In this document: piece after piece, positions 1 through 9,659 of the stretch
Layout: every line of letters begins with the position of its first letter
How positions within the stretch are numbered: position 1 is the first letter of the stretch
Assembly (NCBI GenBank): GCA_964552955.1
Contig: CAZKIU010000009.1
Location: 27,331-91,330, forward strand
Direction: 5' to 3'
DNA: 64,000 nt
DNA from: UBA1413 sp964552955
GTDB lineage: Bacteria; Bacteroidota; Bacteroidia; Bacteroidales; Prolixibacteraceae
Translations under genes and position numbers: made by a program
Notes under the pieces: generated by a model
What the model saw: only the letters and a program-made list of their open reading frames with translations
Databases searched by the model: none
What the model was told of the DNA's origin: nothing

Positions 1-121
1 AATAATTAATGGTCGACAGGTTAGGATTGACCATCAGCGTGTAAATGACATCCTCGATATTTTCGGGTTCTGCAATATCATCGATGGAAAAGCCAGAAAG
101 GTCTCTCTCACTCAAAATCAT
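1..121 (-). CDS. Unidentified protein, N-terminal fragment (runs off the window)
   Basis: An open frame reads leftward from an ATG at 121 to the window edge with no stop, giving 40 residues that start MILSERDLSGFSIDD. The segment is acidic and shows no signal peptide or recognisable motif, so I cannot name the product. Support for a real start is the perfect reverse-strand -7 element at 150-157, about 30 bases upstream, and the divergent arrangement with the SDR gene at 231. A short chance frame is possible because only 40 codons are visible. Confidence 0.5.
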   Translation of the reverse strand, partial: MILSERDLSGFSIDDIAEPENIEDVIYTLMVNPNLSTINY

Positions 122-149
122 AGCCCGGATTATTTAAATTTCGTTTAAA

Positions 150-157
150 CAAAGGTA
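150..157 (-). promoter_or_regulatory. Bacteroidota -7 element for the leftward gene
   Basis: Read on the reverse strand this is TACCTTTG, a perfect match to TAnnTTTG. It lies about 30 bases upstream of the ATG at 121. No clear TTG -33 element is seen at the expected spacing, so only the -7 half is supported. Confidence 0.45.
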
Positions 158-230
158 ATTAAGTGGCGCATAATTCCATCGACTCCCCACTTTTTTTTAA
201 TTTCGGGTCGTCAAAAGAAAGAGGAACAGT

Positions 231-992
231 ATGGGAGAAACGGTATTGATCACAGGCGCCACATCAGGTATCGGCCGGGCTACGGCCAGGTTGCTGGCAG
301 AAAAAGGATACCGTCTGATCCTGGCTGGCAGAAGGAAGGAAAGGCTGGATACCCTCAGGATAGAACTTGAAGGCACATCCGGTCAGGAAGTCTTTACCCT
401 CTGTTTTGACGTCAGGAATCCCCATGAGGTGGAAACAGCCATCGCCTCCCTGCCTCCAACCTTTCAGCCTATAGATATCCTCATCAATAATGCGGGGTTG
501 GCGGCGGGGCTCGATCCGGTACAAGAAGGGTCACTCCAGGACTGGGAGAATATGATCGACACCAATGTGAAAGGCCTGCTGTATATCACCCGTCAGGTGG
601 CTCCCATGATGACGGCCAGAAAAAAAGGGCATATCATCAACATCAGTTCCATCGCTGGAAAAGAGACCTATCCCATGGGGAATGTCTATTGCGCCACCAA
701 ACATGCCGTCCAGTCGCTGACGAAAGCCATGCGGCTCGACCTGCTCAATTATGGCATTAAAGTCAGTTCTGTCGCCCCCGGAGCCGTGAACACTGAATTC
801 TCACTGGTCCGCTTTAAAGGCGACCAGCAACGCGCTGATAAGGTATACGAAGGCTTCACACCCCTTGACGGTCACGATATCGCCGAAACGATTCTTTTCA
901 TCCTCAGCCGCCCTGCACATGTTTGTATTGATGACATCCTGATCATGCCTGCAGGACAAGCCTACTCACGTGATTTTAACCGGAAGGGTTGA
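231..992 (+). CDS. SDR family NAD(P)-dependent oxidoreductase
   Basis: Classical short-chain dehydrogenase/reductase of 253 residues, the usual family length. Visible motifs: the Rossmann glycine motif TGATSGIG at 8-15, NNAG at 86-89, the catalytic serine around S140 (NISSIAG), and Y153-x3-K157 (YCATK). Two arginines after beta-2 (AGRR, 32-35) suggest NADP(H) preference. The overall pattern resembles the YdfG-like 3-hydroxy acid / serine dehydrogenase subgroup, but the substrate cannot be read from sequence. It is followed directly by a glycosyltransferase gene, so the two are probably co-transcribed. Confidence 0.92.
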   Translation: MGETVLITGATSGIGRATARLLAEKGYRLILAGRRKERLDTLRIELEGTSGQEVFTLCFDVRNPHEVETAIASLPPTFQPIDILINNAGLAAGLDPVQEGSLQDWENMIDTNVKGLLYITRQVAPMMTARKKGHIINISSIAGKETYPMGNVYCATKHAVQSLTKAMRLDLLNYGIKVSSVAPGAVNTEFSLVRFKGDQQRADKVYEGFTPLDGHDIAETILFILSRPAHVCIDDILIMPAGQAYSRDFNRKG

Positions 993-994
993 CC

Positions 995-1702
995 ATGGAC
1001 GCTCTGCTGGTGACACCCGTAAAAGACTCCCCCGAGACCACCCTCCGCACCCTCCAGGCGGTGGCTGCCGCTTCCGGGGACTTTACCTATCTGGTTTTTG
1101 ATGATTTCAGCGGTGCCGAAACCCGCGATCTCCTCAGAAATAACCAGGAAAACTATCATTATACCCTGATAGAGCTGTGTCATCACACCCAAACCCCCTC
1201 CCCCAACTACAACCTGGTCCTGCAGATGGCACAACAAAAGGCCCTGGAAATGAACCTGCCCCTTGTCCTTATCGAATCTGATGTGGTCATCAGGGAAAAG
1301 ACCATTGTTGATCTGCTTTCCGTCTACAAGGCAGCCTCCCATCCCGGGTTGGTGGGTGTCATCACGGTCGGTGAAAACGGAATATTTAACTTTCCTTATG
1401 CCCATGTGAAAAAGGAAACCACCCCCTGGTCCCCAACCTCACGCAGCCTGAGCTTCTGCTGTACCCTTTTGTCCACCGAATTTCTCAGGGCTTATGATTT
1501 CAAAAAACTCCCGCAACAAAAAGACTGGTACGATATACATATCAGCCGGCAAGCCAAAAAAATGGGCTTCAACAATTTCCTCATCCAGGAAAAGGGAGTC
1601 CTCCACTTACCACACAGCAGCCGTCCCTGGAAACAACTTAAATACTCCCATCCCCTGAAATACTATTTTTATAAATTGCTGAACCACCGCGACAGGATCT
1701 GA
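995..1702 (+). CDS. Small glycosyltransferase family 2-like protein
   Basis: About 235 residues from the ATG at 995; a TTG at 989 in the same frame would overlap the SDR stop by four bases and is the less likely start. The N-terminus (MDALLVTPVKDS) and an acidic ESD motif near residue 95, in the place of the DxD metal site, fit a GT-A fold family 2 glycosyltransferase. There are no membrane segments, so the enzyme should be cytosolic. Acceptor and donor are unknown. It is the second gene of a probable two-gene unit with the SDR gene and ends before a minisatellite and a bidirectional terminator. Confidence 0.75.
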   Translation: MDALLVTPVKDSPETTLRTLQAVAAASGDFTYLVFDDFSGAETRDLLRNNQENYHYTLIELCHHTQTPSPNYNLVLQMAQQKALEMNLPLVLIESDVVIREKTIVDLLSVYKAASHPGLVGVITVGENGIFNFPYAHVKKETTPWSPTSRSLSFCCTLLSTEFLRAYDFKKLPQQKDWYDIHISRQAKKMGFNNFLIQEKGVLHLPHSSRPWKQLKYSHPLKYYFYKLLNHRDRI

Positions 1703-1785
1703 ACGCCCCTGGCAGTTCAGATTGTTTTTTTTAAGACCAAAACGCCTGTTCCTCTACCTCTTGTTTCACACTCCTTGCTGTTCCG

Positions 1786-1950
1786 TTACCAGCATTTCAA
1801 CACACTTCAACGGTACTGTCACCTGCATCTTAAACCCTCAACGGTTCATTTACCCGCATTTCATCAACCTCAATGCTTCTGTTACCTGCATCTTCAACCC
1901 CCAACTATTCCGTTACCTGCATTTCATCAACCTTAACGGTTCTGTAACCT
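1786..1950. repeat. Intergenic minisatellite, about five 31-32 bp units
   Basis: Imperfect head-to-tail copies start at about 1786, 1821, 1852, 1884 and 1915. Each begins TTACCTGCAT or a close variant and continues with a TCAACCT..AACGGTTCTG-like segment. The units abut with no unique spacers, so this is not a CRISPR array. It fills most of the 326-base gap between the ends of two convergent genes. A forward frame through it encodes only the repeat and is not a credible gene. Confidence 0.75.
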
Positions 1951-1979
1951 TCAGGAGAACTAACCCATTGGCGGGTAAT

Positions 1980-2012
1980 AAAAAAGGGGAACCTTTCGGT
2001 TCCCCCTTTTTA
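1980..2012. terminator. Bidirectional terminator between convergent genes
   Basis: An A-run, stem GGGGAACC, loop TTTC, stem GGTTCCCC and a T-run. It sits 17 bases from the stop of the large reverse gene and also downstream of the glycosyltransferase gene, so it can serve both strands. Confidence 0.85.
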
Positions 2013-2028
2013 ATCAATCAATTCGGTA

Positions 2029-5000
2029 TTACCTTTTGACTATCCTTTCTGATTTCACGATGCCGCTCTCGTTGAACAGAGTGACGACATAGACACCGCT
2101 GACCAGATTAGTAGTACGGATCGCACGTTCAGGTCTCTGGACATCGATAACGCGCTGGCCGGCAATGTTGGTAACAGTTACGCGGGTCAGTCTGTCAGCA
2201 TTGTCAATATTCAGAACATCACTGAACGGGTTCGGATAAACATTGAACAGCAAGTTGGAAGGAACCGGAGCCGGAGTTGACTGGTTAAGGTCAACCACAT
2301 CTTCAAGTTTCCTGGGCTCAAGTTTATAGAGGTCATGGGCACCATTGACAACGCCAGTGACGTTGAAGAAGTGGCCATCCTTCGGTACGTAAGGATACAT
2401 CCAGTCGTTGACTGTCACCTTGTTCTCAGTTTCGGTGAAGATCACCCAGCTGCCATCAGGATTCGGAGCTCCCATGAAGCGAGCGCCTTCTACCTTAACC
2501 AGAACACTTTCGTATTTCTCGTCTTTTGCGGCATTGGGATTAGCCACCACGATGGGGGTGATAGCCAGCGGAGGATTGATAATAGAAGCCTTGGCAGCGT
2601 TCAGAGTGGTTACACCGTTTACTTCGGCGATAACCCCTTCGACCTTCACACCATTGCCTTCGACAGTCACCAGTGAGGCATCGGCCACGAAGATTCCACT
2701 CCAGGCAGCCACGGCATCCTGCACAAAGTAACCTACACCAGGAACAGCACCTGTAACGGTACCGGTGATCTGACGGTAGAGTTCCACCATCGGACTGGCA
2801 TCAGCACTACCCTGAACTTCAGCAATAGTAGCAGCGCGGACCAGGTCATCGATAACCGTCACCACGAGGGTACGTTCGCAATCATTGTAATCATAGGTGA
2901 AGGTATATTCACCGGCAGCAAGCGTGGTATCCACACCAGCCTCGGCATCGACCACAACAGCTTCTTCCCACTTGTAAGCATGGAATTCAGCTTCCCTGGC
3001 TACCGGGTTGGAATTGATAGTGAAGGACGTATTGGCGGTGCAACCATGGGCATCGGTAACAACCACTTCATGGGTACCAGCAGGGAATTCCAGCTTATAG
3101 CTTCCGTCGGTCGTGATATTGACCACCTCACCAGCGACAGTCACTACGTAAGGCTGAGTTCCACCACCAACCGTGATCGTGGCAAAACCAGTGCATTCCA
3201 GTTCATCGATACAACATACACTAACAGCCAGTTTCTGCTGTACGGGAACGAAGGTAACACGGCTGCTTTCCTTCGTGCAACCCAGATTATCGGTAGCCTT
3301 GAAGTAGTAGTGACCTTCCACTTCTGAGCCATCACCATAGGTCAGGCCGGTGATCACCTTTTCAGAGGTGAAGGATCCGGGAACGCTGGTCCAGGTAGTG
3401 TTCGGGTATTTCCTGTATTGCAGGGTAAAGGTACGACCCGGGTTTCCGGTAACCGTCACTTTCACAGTAGCAGTAGGATCATTGTAGCAGCTCAGGTCTT
3501 CGAAGCTCACGAATTCAACACCCAGCGGTTTGTTGATGAAGGTATCAGCTTCAGCGATGCAACCATTGGCATCCTTGGCAAACGCCTGGTACCAGAGACC
3601 AGCGGCACCCTGATAGGTTTCCACATCATAACCCCACGGCACTGTGAACTTCAGGGTTCCACCCTTCTTGTCATAGACATTCCACATGTACTGGATAGGA
3701 TCAACACCACCCTGCAGTCTGCGGATTTCATATACACCGGCCAGGTCATCAGGACAGATGAATGCATCCTGTTTGACATCAAGGGTGATCAGGAATTCGA
3801 TGGGCTGAGTAATGGCAACCAGGTAAGGCACCGACTCACAACCTTCCACATCGATGAATACCACAGAGTATTTCTCGCTGTTAGGAATATTGGATGTTTT
3901 GTTCGTACTGGCTTTCAGGCCGCTCAGAACATCACCAGCCTCCACGTCGGTGTAGAGTTTGCTGACAGGAGCTCCGGTGTAATCCTTACCAGTGATCCTG
4001 ACACTCCATGAATGGTTGTTACCACCCCAGATGTTAGTCACTTTGATACCACCATCGTTACCGTCGAAACACTTCACATTGACTGCGGTGAAACTACCTT
4101 CCACGATGTCAGGCTGATTGACCTGTACCCTGTGGTGCAGGATCGGTTTACCCTTACCATCGGTCGGCCATCCCTGGACACAACCAGCAGCGTCTTTCAC
4201 AAAACCTACCCAGTTACCGGCTTTCACCTGGAATTCGGGTGAATCCTGCCACGGCAGTTCATCTGTATCGAGGCTGGCGAAATCATAGGTGTGTTCCACC
4301 ACGGCATATTTGAACCCACCGGCACGGATACCCGGATTGGCAGGATCAGCAGGATTGATATAGGAAGCTTCTACCTTGATCGTACCCAGACCGTCAAAGC
4401 ACAGGGCATTTTCAATGAGCTTCATCTGAAGCATCAGGCTGTCCACATTGTTGACTTCACCCGACACATAAGGAATCGAACATCCATTGGCGTCGGTGAT
4501 GAACACATTGTAGTGACCATGAGGCAGGTTGGTCCACTCCTGTACACTCTGTTTAGCACCCAGCAATTTGGAGACACCATTCGGGTAGTAGATCGATCCC
4601 TGGGGTCCTTCCAGTTTCACGGTGTAAGGTTTGGTTCCACCAGTGATGGTAGCCTTGATTTTCCCTGATGGATCATTGCGGCAGATCACATGGTTGAATT
4701 CAACAGCCATAGCCAATTTGGCAGGTTCATCGACGCGGATCGTCGTAGCATAGAAGCAATCGGCATCACCATTCTGGAATTCCGACGGGAAACCAGCCGC
4801 ATAGTCTGCATTGTAGTTAGGATTACTCCTGTAAGGCAGCACCGGATTCGGCCATGCAGTCCAGGAAGGATTCTTTTCATACAGCTTAATGCTCCAGTCA
4901 CCAGCGGTCAGACCGGTAAGGGTAACAAGGGTAGCACGATCCTGATTGGTATAGGTAATGCTGGCAGGAACGGCAGTTCCCTTCTTGGCTTCCACATAGT

Positions 5001-8000
5001 ATTTGAAACCATCGGCTTTATCCCAGCCCCCGGTGATGGTGAACTTGATGGTTCCGTTGTTCATAACACCCGTCATCGGAGCATCATCTGAGCAGCTCGG
5101 CATAGTGCTGGCCACATCTTTGATACCCAATTTGGCAGGCTCTTCAATCACTACTTTGACAGGGCCGATGATGCAACCATGGGCATCCTTGATCATGATG
5201 TCATAGGTGCCGGCACCAGCGCGACGGTCAAAAGTAAGATCTTCATTGAAGTAGTATTTGCTGTTGGGATCACCCAGGGCAAACCAATTCTGACCGTTGT
5301 TGGTCGACTCCATATAGGGAGCGGTACCGCCGGTGATGATATAACGGATGATACCATCCTTCACACCGTTGCAGGAAGCATTTACCTTATCGAAGTCGAA
5401 ATAGAGGACCTCAGGTTTAACAATATTCACCGTTGTGACCGTCTGGCATTTCAGTGAATCGTCGACAACCGTAAGGGTATAGACTTTTCCGGTACCAGTG
5501 GCACCTTCCAGGTTGGTGAATACACCCGTTTTGTTGTTTTTGGAATAGCCGGCAGAAGTCAGGGTATAGGTATAACTGGGTTTTGAACCTCCGGTAGCTT
5601 TAGCTGTAATCGTGCCATCAGCAGAAGAGACTGCCACTGATTTGACATAATCCCAGGTATTGCAAGTCACGTCGGTTTTAACCACGCTGACAGCCACAGG
5701 AGCGGAACCAGCTACAGTAATAGGCCCGTAGAACTGGATCAGTTCAGGATTTTCGACACCACAGTAGTCACGCACGGCGATATAATAGACTCCATCCTGT
5801 ACATTCTGTACGGCAAGGCTGTCATTCTGCATATCACCATTGGTGAAATTCCTCCATGTCAGCTGGCTGACCCAGTTGGCATTGTCAAAAACTTCAGGCT
5901 GCTGAGTCAGCACCCACTGGTAGCGACCAAAAGCACCGGGGATGGGGAATTTGCCGTTGAAGGCTTCAACGATAATCTTACCATCGGTTGAACCATCGCA
6001 ACCAGCAGCTTCCGTGGAAACTTCGATAGCCAGTGGCAGCGGATCAATAATTTCGATTTTCTCCACATTCGAGTAGCAACCCCACTCATCCCTGGCCACC
6101 ACATAGTAGGTACCAGCAGGGAAAGCGTCGAGGTGACCGATCATCTGCCCATTCTGGTAGATACCGGCAGGTGTAGTCTCGGTCTGAGAGATATAGAACA
6201 TAGGATTCCTCTGCTGCTGCACACCCTGGAGGGGTACCAATTCCCAACCCTTTTCAGAGGTCCAGATCCAGTAGTCAAAGGTTACCGTTCCAACATAATG
6301 TTCGTTCGGAATACCCCACCATCTGAAATCTTCGAGGAAACCCCAGTCGAGGTCCACACCATCAAACTGATCCCAGTCCCATTCACCGGTATACCAGTCA
6401 TCCCATGCGTCGCCATTGAAAAGATTGACTTTCTCAAGTGCACACGTGTTGTAGATCTTGTCGGGGAATTCAATATGATTTTCAAAATTGGGCCAGTTGA
6501 ATTTAAGCTCCTTGATACAACCGTTGGCATCTTTCACCAAAATCGTATGGGCAGTGGTGTCGATGGCGAAGGTATTGTAGCCCGAAGCACGGGTCCAGGC
6601 ATTGTTGTCCATTTTATACCAGTAGCTTCCATCTTCTTCGGGTGTTCCACCAAAAGCCATAATCACCAGGTTGCCATCGGTATTGCCGGGGCAGGTGGGA
6701 GGCAGGGTAAAGAAGGGAACGACCTGAGCGATGAGTTCATCGGGTTCGGTGATGGTTAGCGTCAGCGTATAGGTGCAACCGGCGGTAACATCTTCGATGA
6801 TGAAGTCGTAGGTTCCGGCAGTCAGATCATTGAAAACATTACCATCGATGGCAGCCGATTTAAGGGCAGATCCATTATTATACTCAGCACCTTGTATACT
6901 GAAATTGAATTCGTGCCCGCCGGTTCCTTCCACAGGAGCGACAGTTACATCAGTGGTACCACCATGGCAAAGGATAGGATCATACTGCAATTCGAATTCG
7001 TATTGCAGAATCTTGATGGCATCATCACCGATCTCATTTCTGTAAACCTGGGTGCAACCCTGGGCATCTTCGATTTCGACATAATAGACACCAGCCGGCA
7101 GGTTGGTCGCCTTCACGGTAATATCACCCACTTCAACCACTCCGGTTTCCCAGGAAGGATCGTTGGTGTAGCGCCATTTCCAGTCGGCGGTAGAGGTGCC
7201 GGTACCACCGGTCACACTGCCATCGACAATCCAAAGTTCGCCGTTATCCACTTCGCAACCGGTATCGGTGTGGTCAACTTCAAAGGCAATGGCATCGGGC
7301 ATACCAACGGTCACGGTAGTATCCCACTGACATCCATTGGCATCACGGAAAACAATGGTATATTCCCCGGGAATCAGGATACCCTTGTAACATTTTACTT
7401 CGGAGGGAGTCGGGCAGGTCACTTCTTTCACCGTTTCATAGGTGAACCATTTGCCTACGTAAGTATTGTTGAAAAGCACATCGTAACCTTCCTCGAAGGA
7501 AGTACCACCGGTCAGGGTGATGGAGATCTGTCCGTCATTGCCGTTGCAGGTAGCATCGGTCACTTCCACCGTAGCCTTGAAGGGCTCGAGTTCATCGACG
7601 ACTTCGACCATTTGCCAGCCACCGCAGAAAGAGAGGTCGCAGCAATCGTTCTGGTCCTGGATGTTCACCCAGTAGGTCCCGACGGGAAGCTGGACGATAC
7701 CCGTATTGTAATCATAATCCTTCAGGACGTTTTCAGCGCAGTCGTTGCAGGATTCAGCGCAGATGATGGCTGAAACGGCTTCCCATTTGGAATCGGGTAC
7801 AATATAATAGGTATAGGCAGGATTTCCACCCTTACCGATAATGGTCACATCACCATTGCCACCAGGGCAGTTGGTATAAACAGGACTGGCAGCCGTGAAA
7901 CTAATCGGTTCAACAGCTTCCACTGCGAAGTTGTGGATATAGGAAACACATCCGTTCTGTTTCACCATCACGGTGTTGTTGACGGAAGGAGCGTAAACGG

Positions 8001-8736
8001 GAGATGAAGCTTCGGTGGACCAGGTCTGCCCGCCGTTGAAGGAGTATTCCATGCCTTCCACGTTGGCAGGCACAGTAACGGTAGCTTCAGTGGTCACACC
8101 ACTGCAGTTGGCCAGTCCGGAAGAGACTTCGATCGCGTTCCACTGCTGGGTCACGGTCAGCTTTCCGTCTCCATATAGCTTATTGGCAATGGCTGATTGT
8201 CCTTTGACGTTCCAGAAGTTGGACTTAGCTTTATCCCATTTCAGATCAGTTACAAACGGAGTCGGAGCAACCGGACCATAGTTGTGCTGGTAGCCCTTAA
8301 CTCTGAAGTTCAGTTTGAACATATTGTAAAAGAAGTTGTCGCTGGCACCTATGCTCACAGCATTAGCTGTGGGACTGCCCCAGTTGAATACCACTTTCCC
8401 GGGAGTAGGTTCGGTGACCATCATGGTCGAAATGGCCGGATCTACATTGGTGAGCCCGAAAAAGGTAAACTTGGTGGCATCATAAGTGAGCTCCACATGT
8501 AACGTATCGATCAGGATAAAATCCTGCATCGATACCTGCACCTCGTACAAGTTATCCAACTGATAACATGTACTGACAAGATCGGCCTTCACATGATAGG
8601 TTTCCTGGGGCTTATAATCGCCTTGTGCAAAGGCGAGGGCCGCCCAGAAAACAACAACCATGCTTAAGCCAATTTTCCGAAGAAACCGCCAAAAGCTAAG
8701 TTCTCCGAGCAAGAAATCTCTAGTAAATTTTTTCAT
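2029..8736 (-). CDS. Giant secreted SprB-repeat protein with T9SS C-terminal sorting domain
   Basis: 2235 residues. The N-terminus has a basic stretch and hydrophobic segment ending in AFAQ near residue 38, a Sec signal. Residues about 45-165 look like a cohesin-type beta-sandwich. Then come roughly 15 SprB-type repeats of about 90-130 residues (to about 1900), each opening with a conserved Cys (for example DATCNGNDGQI) and a TGG motif. Residues about 2000-2140 resemble the OB-fold-like domain seen in extracellular nucleases (IAEVQGS..). The last 70 residues (YPNPFSD.., ending SERIVKR) are a type A T9SS sorting domain. The protein should be exported, secreted by T9SS and surface-anchored or released. 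SprB itself is a gliding adhesin, but the ligand here is unknown. Confidence 0.93.
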   Translation of the reverse strand: MKKFTRDFLLGELSFWRFLRKIGLSMVVVFWAALAFAQGDYKPQETYHVKADLVSTCYQLDNLYEVQVSMQDFILIDTLHVELTYDATKFTFFGLTNVDPAISTMMVTEPTPGKVVFNWGSPTANAVSIGASDNFFYNMFKLNFRVKGYQHNYGPVAPTPFVTDLKWDKAKSNFWNVKGQSAIANKLYGDGKLTVTQQWNAIEVSSGLANCSGVTTEATVTVPANVEGMEYSFNGGQTWSTEASSPVYAPSVNNTVMVKQNGCVSYIHNFAVEAVEPISFTAASPVYTNCPGGNGDVTIIGKGGNPAYTYYIVPDSKWEAVSAIICAESCNDCAENVLKDYDYNTGIVQLPVGTYWVNIQDQNDCCDLSFCGGWQMVEVVDELEPFKATVEVTDATCNGNDGQISITLTGGTSFEEGYDVLFNNTYVGKWFTYETVKEVTCPTPSEVKCYKGILIPGEYTIVFRDANGCQWDTTVTVGMPDAIAFEVDHTDTGCEVDNGELWIVDGSVTGGTGTSTADWKWRYTNDPSWETGVVEVGDITVKATNLPAGVYYVEIEDAQGCTQVYRNEIGDDAIKILQYEFELQYDPILCHGGTTDVTVAPVEGTGGHEFNFSIQGAEYNNGSALKSAAIDGNVFNDLTAGTYDFIIEDVTAGCTYTLTLTITEPDELIAQVVPFFTLPPTCPGNTDGNLVIMAFGGTPEEDGSYWYKMDNNAWTRASGYNTFAIDTTAHTILVKDANGCIKELKFNWPNFENHIEFPDKIYNTCALEKVNLFNGDAWDDWYTGEWDWDQFDGVDLDWGFLEDFRWWGIPNEHYVGTVTFDYWIWTSEKGWELVPLQGVQQQRNPMFYISQTETTPAGIYQNGQMIGHLDAFPAGTYYVVARDEWGCYSNVEKIEIIDPLPLAIEVSTEAAGCDGSTDGKIIVEAFNGKFPIPGAFGRYQWVLTQQPEVFDNANWVSQLTWRNFTNGDMQNDSLAVQNVQDGVYYIAVRDYCGVENPELIQFYGPITVAGSAPVAVSVVKTDVTCNTWDYVKSVAVSSADGTITAKATGGSKPSYTYTLTSAGYSKNNKTGVFTNLEGATGTGKVYTLTVVDDSLKCQTVTTVNIVKPEVLYFDFDKVNASCNGVKDGIIRYIITGGTAPYMESTNNGQNWFALGDPNSKYYFNEDLTFDRRAGAGTYDIMIKDAHGCIIGPVKVVIEEPAKLGIKDVASTMPSCSDDAPMTGVMNNGTIKFTITGGWDKADGFKYYVEAKKGTAVPASITYTNQDRATLVTLTGLTAGDWSIKLYEKNPSWTAWPNPVLPYRSNPNYNADYAAGFPSEFQNGDADCFYATTIRVDEPAKLAMAVEFNHVICRNDPSGKIKATITGGTKPYTVKLEGPQGSIYYPNGVSKLLGAKQSVQEWTNLPHGHYNVFITDANGCSIPYVSGEVNNVDSLMLQMKLIENALCFDGLGTIKVEASYINPADPANPGIRAGGFKYAVVEHTYDFASLDTDELPWQDSPEFQVKAGNWVGFVKDAAGCVQGWPTDGKGKPILHHRVQVNQPDIVEGSFTAVNVKCFDGNDGGIKVTNIWGGNNHSWSVRITGKDYTGAPVSKLYTDVEAGDVLSGLKASTNKTSNIPNSEKYSVVFIDVEGCESVPYLVAITQPIEFLITLDVKQDAFICPDDLAGVYEIRRLQGGVDPIQYMWNVYDKKGGTLKFTVPWGYDVETYQGAAGLWYQAFAKDANGCIAEADTFINKPLGVEFVSFEDLSCYNDPTATVKVTVTGNPGRTFTLQYRKYPNTTWTSVPGSFTSEKVITGLTYGDGSEVEGHYYFKATDNLGCTKESSRVTFVPVQQKLAVSVCCIDELECTGFATITVGGGTQPYVVTVAGEVVNITTDGSYKLEFPAGTHEVVVTDAHGCTANTSFTINSNPVAREAEFHAYKWEEAVVVDAEAGVDTTLAAGEYTFTYDYNDCERTLVVTVIDDLVRAATIAEVQGSADASPMVELYRQITGTVTGAVPGVGYFVQDAVAAWSGIFVADASLVTVEGNGVKVEGVIAEVNGVTTLNAAKASIINPPLAITPIVVANPNAAKDEKYESVLVKVEGARFMGAPNPDGSWVIFTETENKVTVNDWMYPYVPKDGHFFNVTGVVNGAHDLYKLEPRKLEDVVDLNQSTPAPVPSNLLFNVYPNPFSDVLNIDNADRLTRVTVTNIAGQRVIDVQRPERAIRTTNLVSGVYVVTLFNESGIVKSERIVKR

Positions 8737-8840
8737 AGCAACTTGCTTTTAATTGAACTTAATTGATTGATTGATTTTGATTTATAAATAAATAACGTAA
8801 ATATTCAGACATATTTGTCTTATTTTTTATTCTAATTATA

Positions 8841-8871
8841 CAAACCTATGAAATTTATATGCAAAGTACAA
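8841..8871 (-). promoter_or_regulatory. Promoter of the giant T9SS protein gene
   Basis: On the reverse strand: TTG at 8871-8869, 20 bases, then TAGGTTTG at 8848-8841, a perfect TAnnTTTG element. It predicts a leader of about 100 bases. The surrounding 349-base gap (8737-9085) is strongly AT-rich and also has a short TTGA-type simple repeat near 8762-8777; nothing else is recognisable there. Confidence 0.6.
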
Positions 8872-9085
8872 AATTATTTATTCAATATTGTTCTAGTTCT
8901 GTTCGTTCTTTTCAAGTTTTTTACAAAATTTTTCTAACAATTCCGGCTATTTCGGTCGTTTTCATAAAGCTTGAGTGTTAATTACCTCAGATCTGAAAGC
9001 ATGGAAACAGCGTAGATTCAGGAAATTCAACCGTCAAATATACGCTTTTTTACAAAAAATCGTTAGTGAGTGTAAAATTTATTCC

Positions 9086-9256
9086 ATGCACAAACCACGG
9101 CCTGCACACTTTCTTCATTCCAGACTCCTCCACCGGGGATTTTATTTGCTGGTTCTGCTCCTGCTGACCTTCCTGGTTTCCTGCAAGACCTGTAACTGCC
9201 CGGCCTATACGATTCAGAAAGCCGATATCTCCCCGGGGGAAGCCTACGCGGGATGA
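9086..9256 (+). CDS. Small lipoprotein with CxxCxC motif
   Basis: 56 residues from the ATG at 9086. A basic N-region is followed by a leucine-rich hydrophobic stretch (about 19-31) and a lipobox LVSC with Cys33 as the predicted lipidated residue. The mature part begins CKTCNCPAY, a Cys-rich start I recognise from other small Bacteroidota lipoproteins of unknown function. The mature peptide is only about 24 residues. An in-frame upstream start at 8975 would add an implausible charged N-terminus before the signal peptide. Function unknown. Confidence 0.6.
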   Translation: MHKPRPAHFLHSRLLHRGFYLLVLLLLTFLVSCKTCNCPAYTIQKADISPGEAYAG

Positions 9257-9328
9257 AGCGCCCTGACAGCTGCCAGCTGGCGATGCCCCCATGCCGGACA
9301 GATGCCATTTGGCTTAGGTTCCCATACC

Positions 9329-9382
9329 GGCCAGCGGCCAGTGGGCTAATTCCAGCATATAGGCCAGCGGCCAGTTGGCTTA
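9329..9382. repeat. Intergenic direct repeat, 21 bp twice
   Basis: GGCCAGCGGCCAGT followed by GGGCTAA (9329-9349) or TGGCTTA (9362-9382), copies starting 33 bases apart, with a degenerate third piece (TTTGGCTTAGG) near 9308-9317. It lies in the 403-base gap between the small lipoprotein and gap; no credible gene is seen in that gap. Confidence 0.6.
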
Positions 9383-9582
9383 GGCCGCCATGAAAGAGGG
9401 CCTTTATACCATTATATATATTATGGTGCTATTTCCTTAAAGTCTGAACCGGCAGGAAGCCGGGAGGCATGGGGAGGGTGATCCTGCTTCAGGGCAGAAC
9501 CACTCCTTAAGAAAATCTTAACTTACTGCCTCCGTGGCTAAAAAGGGGGGTGGAGAAGCTGACAAAATTCAATAAATAGTGT

Positions 9583-9590
9583 TTACTTTG
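9583..9590 (+). promoter_or_regulatory. Probable -7 element of the gap gene
   Basis: TTACTTTG matches TAnnTTTG at seven of eight positions and lies 70 bases upstream of the gap ATG. No convincing TTG at -33, so support is partial. Confidence 0.35.
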
Positions 9591-9659
9591 TACAAGAACA
9601 AGCGAACAGGTTCAAACAGAAGATCAGTATTAATAACCATAATCATTTAATTAGCTGCT

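Noticed and set aside
1786..1950. Possible CRISPR array
   Set aside because: Units abut without unique spacers, are imperfect throughout, and no cas genes are near.
1722..2039. Forward frame of about 105 residues across the minisatellite
   Set aside because: It translates only the degenerate repeat and the terminator, has no recognisable domain and runs into the end of the convergent gene.
2335..7773. Several forward frames opposite the giant T9SS protein gene (up to about 290 residues)
   Set aside because: They are antisense shadows of a clear coding sequence with signal peptide, repeats and sorting domain.
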